11,536 nt of DNA, taken from JANQPA01 sp964628385 (GTDB lineage Bacteria; Bacteroidota; Bacteroidia; Chitinophagales; Saprospiraceae). The notes beneath the pieces were generated by a model. It ran no database searches. It was given only the letters and a program-made list of their open reading frames with translations, and had not been told where the DNA came from. A program made the translations under genes and the position numbers. This document shows positions 6,867-11,536 of this stretch, one piece after another (position 1 is the stretch's first letter; every line of letters begins with the position of its first letter). The stretch spans positions 1 to 11,536 of the forward strand of contig CAZVOD010000110.1 of assembly GCA_964628385.1 (NCBI GenBank), read 5' to 3'.

Positions 6867-7280
6867 CTATTTTATCAGTGCTACAGTTCCGTTCAGTATC
6901 TCCGGGAACACTTCTACTGCACCGGAATCCAGAGGCATCTCTTGATATTCAATAGAATAAACATAGGAGGTTTGGCCTAATCCCTGCCCTTTGTAAGTAC
7001 CATTCCAGCCAGCCGACGGGTCAGTAGTTTCGTAAAGCAACGTACCCCAACGGCTGAAGATCCTCATCCGGTATTCGGCAAAAGAACAATCAGTAGCAGG
7101 CATAAAAAGATCATTTACACCGTCTCCATTGGGAGAAAAAACATTGGGAACATACACTTCACAGGCATAATAATAATTGCCTTTGGGAGCTTCAATGGCC
7201 ATCTCGTCCACTGCTGTCCATTTCAGGAGGGTTCCTAACGCTACAAAAAAAATAAGCGATAGGTAGAAATGTCCTTTCAT
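6867..7280 (-). CDS. Minimal secreted protein consisting of a T9SS type B (CHU_C, gliding-motility-associated) sorting domain
   Basis: From the chosen ATG the protein has 137 residues: a hydrophobic N-terminus that is likely a signal peptide (MKGHFYLSLIFFVALGTLL), a 20-residue link, and then a full CHU_C domain. That domain runs VYVPNVFSPNGDGVNDLFMP, YRMRIFSRWGTLLYETTDPSAGWNGTYKG, YVYSIEYQ, and ends GTVALIK. This domain normally sits at the C-terminus of very large T9SS adhesins and enzymes; here there is almost no cargo. An in-frame ATG at 7304 would add eight polar residues ahead of the signal peptide. It also lies between the two boxes of a perfect promoter, upstream of the expected transcript start, so I reject it. 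The gene is divergent from the glycosyltransferase operon. It may be a small surface protein or the remnant of a longer adhesin. Confidence 0.85.
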   Translation of the reverse strand: MKGHFYLSLIFFVALGTLLKWTAVDEMAIEAPKGNYYYACEVYVPNVFSPNGDGVNDLFMPATDCSFAEYRMRIFSRWGTLLYETTDPSAGWNGTYKGQGLGQTSYVYSIEYQEMPLDSGAVEVFPEILNGTVALIK

Positions 7281-7291
7281 GATTTTTGCTC

Positions 7292-7322
7292 CAAATCTAT
7301 ACAATTCAATCTTGTATGCAAA
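7292..7322 (-). promoter_or_regulatory. Bacteroidetes-type promoter for the type B sorting-domain gene
   Basis: Read on the minus strand, TTTG (7319-7322), a 19-nt spacer and TAGATTTG (7292-7299) match the Bacteroidetes consensus TTTG-N19-TAnnTTTG with no mismatch. Transcription should start a few bases before the ATG at 7280, giving a very short leader. This supports the 7280 start and excludes 7304. Confidence 0.65.
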
Positions 7323-7360
7323 TAAAATTAATAGTTTTAATTGGAATGTTTAGGAAGCGG

Positions 7361-7391
7361 TTAGTTAGATGAGTTTAAAGTGCTACATTTG
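7361..7391 (+). promoter_or_regulatory. Probable promoter of the glycosyltransferase operon
   Basis: TTAG (7361-7364), 19 nt, then TACATTTG (7384-7391) match the Bacteroidetes -33/-7 consensus with one mismatch in the -33 box. The leader to the ATG at 7420 would be about 25 nt. It is oriented away from the promoter at 7292-7322, so this gap drives both directions. Confidence 0.5.
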
Positions 7392-7419
7392 GCAGGTAAA
7401 TCAAGTTTAATCAATTTTT

Positions 7420-8238
7420 ATGATTATCATTCATCTCTGCGGAGGTCTTGGCCAGCAAATGTATCAATATGCCGCCGCAAAATCCTTATCCCTCCAAACA
7501 AAAATGCCTCTTTTTTATTTTTTCCGAAAAAATAAAAAAAATCCAGTCTGTATTGTTGATTTCTTTAAGATAGAAGAAAAAGCGGCTAAAGCCAGAGACC
7601 TGGCGATGCTCCAACCGATTACAGGTTTTTTGAGAGCCATTCTAAAGCCTATGGGTATATCTACGGAAGAAAGACTCTATCGAGAGATGACTAGTTTTGA
7701 CCATGCTTTTTTTGAGATCAAAAGCAGTGTCTTTTTGGAAGGCGCTTTCAAAGATGTGAGGTATTTTCGCGGTAAAGAATTTGAATTGCATCAAGCCTTT
7801 CGGCTGAAGTACGATGCCTATGGCCGGGAAGCTGATGTTCTGGAGCATATCATTCTGGCTCAGCATCCTGTATCTGTTCATATCAAAGCCGGGCATCCGC
7901 TGGGTGACGGATACTTTCAGAATGCTGCTGAGGAAGTTGCCAGGAAAGTAGGCAACCCTACTTTTTTTATATTTGCGGATCATCCCAATGAGCTGATAGA
8001 GCATCTGGACATCAATTACCAGGTTGAAGTAATCGATACCCAAAAATTATCAAATGATGCCGAGTTGATCCGCTTGATCAGTAGCTGTAAGCATCATATT
8101 ACTGATGCGGATTACCTGAGTTGGTGGGCCGCCTGGCTGAATGGTCGCAAAGACAAAATTGTGATAGCTCCCAAGGCTTTCATAGGCCCAGCTCCGGAAG
8201 GAGAAGGTCTTTACGCCAGAAACTGGATCGTTGAGTAA
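7420..8238 (+). CDS. GT11 (alpha-1,2-fucosyltransferase-like) glycosyltransferase with degenerate donor motif
   Basis: The 272-residue protein begins MIIIHLCGGLGQQMYQYAAAKSL, the GT11 opening (usually GGLGNQMFQYA). It keeps the later family motifs FFIFADHPNELIEHL (182-196), SNDAELIRLISSCKHHI (211-227) and LSWWAAWLN (233-241; usually FSWWGAWLN), followed by KIVIAPK. GT11 enzymes move fucose from GDP-fucose to a galactose in cell-surface glycans. The key HxRxGD motif that binds the nucleotide sugar is HIKAGH here (154-159): Arg becomes Lys and Asp becomes His, while frame and surroundings are intact. Activity may be lost or the donor changed. It is the first gene of a three-gene operon; the next gene starts 19 nt later, or overlaps by 8 nt if a TTG start were used. 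An A8 tract lies in codons ~39-41, but similar tracts occur in neighbouring genes. Confidence 0.85.
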   Translation: MIIIHLCGGLGQQMYQYAAAKSLSLQTKMPLFYFFRKNKKNPVCIVDFFKIEEKAAKARDLAMLQPITGFLRAILKPMGISTEERLYREMTSFDHAFFEIKSSVFLEGAFKDVRYFRGKEFELHQAFRLKYDAYGREADVLEHIILAQHPVSVHIKAGHPLGDGYFQNAAEEVARKVGNPTFFIFADHPNELIEHLDINYQVEVIDTQKLSNDAELIRLISSCKHHITDADYLSWWAAWLNGRKDKIVIAPKAFIGPAPEGEGLYARNWIVE

Positions 8239-8257
8239 ATTTTATAAATCCAAACCC

Positions 8258-9202
8258 ATGACACCTACAAAAATAACAGCCATCATATGCACGTACAATC
8301 GCGCTGAACTCTCCCGTGAATGCCTGCTGTCGTTGATGGATCAAACTGCCGATTCGGCTGATTATGAAATACTTGTTATTGATAATAATTCCAAAGATGA
8401 TACAGCAGCTACCCTTCAAAAGGAAGGTGTGGCTTTTCCTAATTTCAGGTACATCTTTGAGCCGATACAGGGCTTGAGTCAGGCTAGAAATACCGGTTGG
8501 CAAAACGCCAATTCTCCCTACATTATTTATGTTGATGATGATGCTAAAGCGGCTACAGATTTTGTGGAGCGAGCCCTTTGGGTCATTGAGGAAAGAGGAT
8601 ACGATATTTTTGGGGGCGTCTATTTACCCTGGTATAAACATGGTCGCCCGCGTTGGTACAAAGATCAATATGGCAGCAACAAAAAGCCCTACACTGACCT
8701 GACGGCCCTCAAAGGAGAAGAAACCCTGGCCGGAGGCGTACTGGCTGCCAAAACCAGCATATTGAAAAAGTTTGGCGGCTTTTCTACCAAGCTCGGGATG
8801 AACGGGGAGAAGGTAGCCTACGGGGAAGAAACTGAATTACAAAATCGCATGAGACGCTCTGGTATTCCGCTGATGTACGATCCAAAATTAATCATTTATC
8901 ATCTGGTACCTAAATATAAGATGAACGTTTTTTGGTTTATGAAAGCCGCCTTTGCGGGCGGGCGGGATCGCGTTATTGCTCAAAAAGTAAAAACCTCCAA
9001 CTTCAACCTGTTTTTGATAGGCTTAACTGCAATGGGTATGATGATCGTTCACCTGCTGCGCTATACGCCAAAGTTAGCCAGTAAAAATTATCACATAGAG
9101 ACCTGGATGATTGATGTTTTTAGAAAAATTGCAAAGAGAATTGGCATTATCTACACCGCCTTGATGATGAAATACGGTGATGATTTTGTTCCAAAAGAAT
9201 AA
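8258..9202 (+). CDS. GT2 family glycosyltransferase
   Basis: This inverting GT-A fold enzyme transfers a sugar from a nucleotide donor, probably to a growing surface glycan. From the ATG at 8258 it has 314 residues. KITAIICTYNRAEL (4-17) opens the fold, ILVIDNNSKDDT (38-49) is the nucleotide-binding strand, and YVDDDAKA (91-98) carries the metal-binding DxD. ETLAGGVLAAKTSIL marks the acceptor side and GEETELQNRMRRSG the usual Glu/Asp catalytic region. A hydrophobic segment near 250-266 may attach it to the inner membrane. A TTG at 8231 would add nine residues and overlap the previous gene; I prefer the ATG because the fold begins right after it. Its stop is followed 3 nt later by the next glycosyltransferase, so the genes are co-transcribed. 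Donor and acceptor are not predictable. Confidence 0.92.
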   Translation: MTPTKITAIICTYNRAELSRECLLSLMDQTADSADYEILVIDNNSKDDTAATLQKEGVAFPNFRYIFEPIQGLSQARNTGWQNANSPYIIYVDDDAKAATDFVERALWVIEERGYDIFGGVYLPWYKHGRPRWYKDQYGSNKKPYTDLTALKGEETLAGGVLAAKTSILKKFGGFSTKLGMNGEKVAYGEETELQNRMRRSGIPLMYDPKLIIYHLVPKYKMNVFWFMKAAFAGGRDRVIAQKVKTSNFNLFLIGLTAMGMMIVHLLRYTPKLASKNYHIETWMIDVFRKIAKRIGIIYTALMMKYGDDFVPKE

Positions 9203-9205
9203 TGG

Positions 9206-10501
9206 ATGAAAAAATTTTTATTAATTACTTATTACTGGCCGCCAGCAGGTGGAGGCGGGGTACAACGCTGGCTAAAATTCTCAAAATACATTCGAGAATT
9301 TGGCTGGGAACCCGTAGTCTTTACCCCTGAAGACGGAGAGTTGGCGGCTCATGATCAAAGCCTGCTGGATGAAGTACCCGAAGGATTAAAAGTTATAAAA
9401 ACACCGATCTGGGAACCTTACGATCTGTACAAACAATTTATTGGCCGGAAAAAAGGAGAAAAAGTATATTCCGGATTTATCAACGAAGGGAAACGGTCTT
9501 CTTTTACCCAGGACTTAAGTATCTTCATCAGAGGTAACCTCTTCATTCCTGATGCTCGAAAATACTGGATAAAACCTTCCGTGAAATTTTTGAAAAAATA
9601 CCTGAAAGACCATCCTGTAGATGCGATGGTCACCACCGGGCCGCCACATTCCATGCATATGATTGGTTTGGGGGTGAAAAAAAAGCTGGATATCCCCTGG
9701 GTGGCTGATTTTCGCGATCCCTGGACACAGCAGGATTTTTATGATCAGCTTAGGCTAACGTCCTGGGCTGATGCAGTTCATAAGCGCAAAGAACAGCAAG
9801 TGCTAAAGCGAGCGGATAAAATCGTTACGGTGAGTTGGAGCTGGGCAAAAGATTTTGAAGAGTTGTCCGGTGGCCAATCCATTGATCTGATTACCAACGG
9901 CTTTGATCCGGCGGATTTCAATGAAAAGATAAAAGCCAGAGATAAGGAATTTAGTATTTGCCATATTGGCTCCATGAACAAAGACCGGAACCCTGCGGTG
10001 TTGTGGCGGGCTCTGGGAACCCTCAAAAAAGAAAATGAAGCTCTGGCTCAAAAGCTCAAGATCCGGCTCATCGGGCCGGTGGATTTTTCTATCAAGCAGG
10101 CCATAGATCAAAATGGCTTATCAGAAAACCTGGAACAGCTTCCTTTTATGCCTCATAAGCAAGTGATTGAGTATATGAAAAAAGCTCAGGTTTTACTTCT
10201 GCCCATCAATAGTACGCCAAATGCTATGGGAATACTACCCGGAAAATTATATGAATATTTGGGCGCTCAAAGGCCTGTTCTGGCTATTGGTCCCCTGCAG
10301 AGTGATTCTGCGAAGGTCATACACATGACTGGTGCCGGTCATATCAGCGATTATAATGACTTTGATGTGCTTAAAGCGGCGATCCAATCATTTTTTGAAA
10401 ACTACCAACGGGGCAAACTTGATGTCAATCCGGCAGATATAGGTCAGTTTTCACGCAAAGAGCTGGCCAAACGCTACGCCATGCTTTTGAGTGGGATTTG
10501 A
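9206..10501 (+). CDS. GT4-type (GT-B fold) glycosyltransferase
   Basis: The 431-residue protein starts with KFLLITYYWPPAGGGGVQRWLKF, the N-terminal acceptor-domain signature (Pro-Pro then Gly-rich loop) of GT4-like retaining transferases. It continues through VTTGPPHSMHMIGL (142-155) and WVADFRDPWT (165-174). The C-terminal donor domain shows LITNGFDPADF (228-238), SICHIGSMNKDRNP (250-263), RLIGPV (287-292) and PGKLYEYLGAQRPVLA (345-360), where Glu350 and its surroundings match the nucleotide-sugar site. It has no signal peptide and is expected at the cytoplasmic face of the inner membrane. It is the last gene of the GT11-GT2-GT4 operon, 3 nt after the GT2 stop (TAA-TGG-ATG). Such proteins are common in exopolysaccharide, capsule and O-antigen loci. 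No polymerase, flippase or sugar-nucleotide gene lies in this window. Confidence 0.92.
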   Translation: MKKFLLITYYWPPAGGGGVQRWLKFSKYIREFGWEPVVFTPEDGELAAHDQSLLDEVPEGLKVIKTPIWEPYDLYKQFIGRKKGEKVYSGFINEGKRSSFTQDLSIFIRGNLFIPDARKYWIKPSVKFLKKYLKDHPVDAMVTTGPPHSMHMIGLGVKKKLDIPWVADFRDPWTQQDFYDQLRLTSWADAVHKRKEQQVLKRADKIVTVSWSWAKDFEELSGGQSIDLITNGFDPADFNEKIKARDKEFSICHIGSMNKDRNPAVLWRALGTLKKENEALAQKLKIRLIGPVDFSIKQAIDQNGLSENLEQLPFMPHKQVIEYMKKAQVLLLPINSTPNAMGILPGKLYEYLGAQRPVLAIGPLQSDSAKVIHMTGAGHISDYNDFDVLKAAIQSFFENYQRGKLDVNPADIGQFSRKELAKRYAMLLSGI

Positions 10502-10767
10502 CCAAATGGGGTAATCGCTGAAATAGATTTTTATCGCTATAACATTGTTGGATTTTATTGGTGGAGTTGGTAAATTTAGGAGTCTGTTACGGTCCGGATG
10601 GTGTCAAAAATAGATGACTGGAGATACTCCCCAAGGGATTTGAATACGGATAGAAAATATTAGACCACCCATATGTGACTTCAAGTGGAGTAAGGTTTAT
10701 GATTTTTTCAATCTACCTCTTTACACATTATCATAATCTGTAACCCAAAAAGCGAGTAGTTATCACA
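10502..10767. other. Intergenic region between the glycosyltransferase operon and the YARHG-like gene
   Basis: The 266-nt gap has no credible gene on either strand. The longest open stretches are about 20-40 codons, either lacking a start codon or resembling nothing known. I see no strong terminator after the GT4 stop, only a short GGAG-ATA-CTCC dyad near 10620-10632. TTGG-N19-TAAATTTA near 10548-10578 loosely recalls a Bacteroidetes promoter but has two mismatches and lies far from the next ATG. A promoter for the downstream gene is expected here but was not found with confidence. Confidence 0.5.
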
Positions 10768-11466
10768 ATGAAACAGTCACTTACAATAATTCTAGTTTTT
10801 GGTACAACAATCACCTTCGGGCAATTCTGCGGTGACTTCAAGGTACCCAAGGATAGTATCTTCGAGTGGAAAGTAAACGATAGTCAGGACTATAATGGCA
10901 TCTATCGTTTTGGCTATTCAGAAGAAGAATCTGAATTGCGTATTTTTGGAAATGACTCGATAAGAATTGCTCAGCTCCAGGCTTATGTTTGGCAAGAGAA
11001 CAAATGGATAGACACCTTCAGGTTATTCACCAACGTAGAAATTAATGGATCGGACTTTTATGCCGATCAGGCCAAGGGAAGGTTTGTAAAATTCAATGTA
11101 AACAGTAAGACCCAAAAAGGGTTGTGGATTTTTACCCCGTGGAGTTATGAGTTTTACGAAGGGGGAGAGATCGGGAGTAAGTACCCGGCAGGGCTCGATG
11201 GTAGATTCCCTGAAGCTTCTGTAAGGGTATTGCCAACAGAATATTTGCAGCAGATGAGTTTGGATGAGCTCAAGATCATGAGAAATGAAATTTTCGCTAG
11301 ATATTGCTATCGATTTAGGGAGGGAGGAAAAATGGATACTTATTTTTCAAGTCAGGAGTGGTATTACTCTGGCTATGAAAGCGTAGATCACTTTTTGACA
11401 CGGATTGAGAAAGAAAATATTTCCCGAATTAAGAAAATTGAAAAAAAGAAACATGGTAGTGAGTAG
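10768..11466 (+). CDS. Secreted protein with a C-terminal YARHG-like domain
   Basis: The 232-residue protein has a signal peptide (about 1-18, cleavage near TFG-QF). I do not recognise the middle region (~22-150), which is mixed beta sequence rich in Trp, Tyr and Phe (IYRFGYSEEESELRIFGNDS, LWIFTPWSYEFYEGGEIG). The end (~162-225) resembles the YARHG domain, a module of unknown function in extracellular bacterial proteins: MSLDELKIMRNEIFARYCYRF, GGKMDTYFSSQEWYY, VDHFLTRIEKENISRI. The naming motif ARHGY is ARYCY here. The protein ends in a lysine-rich tail (IKKIEKKKHGSE). It stands alone with the same orientation as the glycosyltransferases but is 266 nt away, so it is probably a separate transcript. 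Function unknown. Confidence 0.8.
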   Translation: MKQSLTIILVFGTTITFGQFCGDFKVPKDSIFEWKVNDSQDYNGIYRFGYSEEESELRIFGNDSIRIAQLQAYVWQENKWIDTFRLFTNVEINGSDFYADQAKGRFVKFNVNSKTQKGLWIFTPWSYEFYEGGEIGSKYPAGLDGRFPEASVRVLPTEYLQQMSLDELKIMRNEIFARYCYRFREGGKMDTYFSSQEWYYSGYESVDHFLTRIEKENISRIKKIEKKKHGSE

Positions 11467-11536
11467 CACTTTGAGCTAACGTACTTAGAAGCTGTTTGAC
11501 TTTAATCCTTCGATCCTGTTAGGCGTCTTTTGCGGC
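11467..11536. other. Non-coding right edge
   Basis: The last 70 nt hold no readable gene and no clear terminator. The stretch at about 11486-11503 (TTAGAAGCTGTTTGACTT) has the look of the outer end of some insertion sequences, but without the other end or a transposase this cannot be supported. Confidence 0.3.

Noticed and set aside
6826..6945. Small plus-strand ORF of 39 codons with a hydrophobic N-terminus
   Set aside because: Most of it is antisense to the conserved end of the CHU_C gene, it has no promoter match, and it resembles nothing known.
7527..7541. A6-T-A8 tract in the GT11 gene as a phase-variation switch
   Set aside because: Fucosyltransferase genes can be phase-variable, but an equal A8 tract occurs in the GT4 gene (9677-9684) and a T8 tract in rsmF (5057-5064), all encoding lysines. 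It looks like codon use in an AT-rich genome.
11484..11536. Possible insertion-sequence end at the right edge
   Set aside because: The AGAAGCTGTTTGA-like motif alone is weak evidence; no matching inverted end, target duplication or transposase is visible in the window.

Overview
The window looks like chromosomal DNA of a member of the Bacteroidetes, most likely a Saprospiraceae/Cytophaga-like free-living bacterium. The evidence is two kinds of type IX secretion (T9SS) sorting domain (a 'YPNP' type A tail and a 'VPNVFSPNGDGVND' type B tail), a secreted 'FNYQAVIRDPAGN' protein typical of that phylum, AT-rich leaders mostly without Shine-Dalgarno sites, and a promoter that fits the Bacteroidetes -33/-7 consensus (TTTG-N19-TAnnTTTG) exactly. 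I see no rRNA, tRNA, CRISPR array, complete insertion sequence or phage gene. The genes are intact, apart from domain-level oddities noted below.

Left part, minus strand (read from 7280 down to 138): a tiny secreted protein that is little more than a T9SS type B sorting domain; a DUF547 secreted protein followed 3 nt later by an RsmF-like rRNA m5C methyltransferase; a 1-nt-spaced pair of secreted proteins (a small type A T9SS cargo and a trimeric-fibre-like protein with an Ala/Phe-rich repeat); then a two-gene osmoprotectant (glycine betaine/choline type) ABC importer, made of an OpuCA/ProV-like ATPase and a permease fused to its substrate-binding protein.

Right part, plus strand: a divergent promoter region, then a three-gene glycosyltransferase operon (GT11 fucosyltransferase-like with a degenerate donor motif, GT2, GT4), probably for a surface polysaccharide or glycan. 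After a 266-nt gap comes a lone secreted protein with a YARHG-like C-terminal domain. The last 70 nt are non-coding.

The most interesting points are in the ABC importer. (1) In the fused substrate-binding protein the two lobes appear in swapped order: the half that is C-terminal in OpuCC/OsmF-type proteins comes first, directly after a tethering membrane helix, and the normally N-terminal half ends the protein exactly at the inter-lobe hinge. This is a circular permutation. (2) The ATPase start codon and its Shine-Dalgarno-like sequence lie inside a perfect 16-bp inverted repeat with a 5-nt loop. That hairpin could hide the start site and regulate translation, and an in-frame upstream GTG/ATG runs through it.
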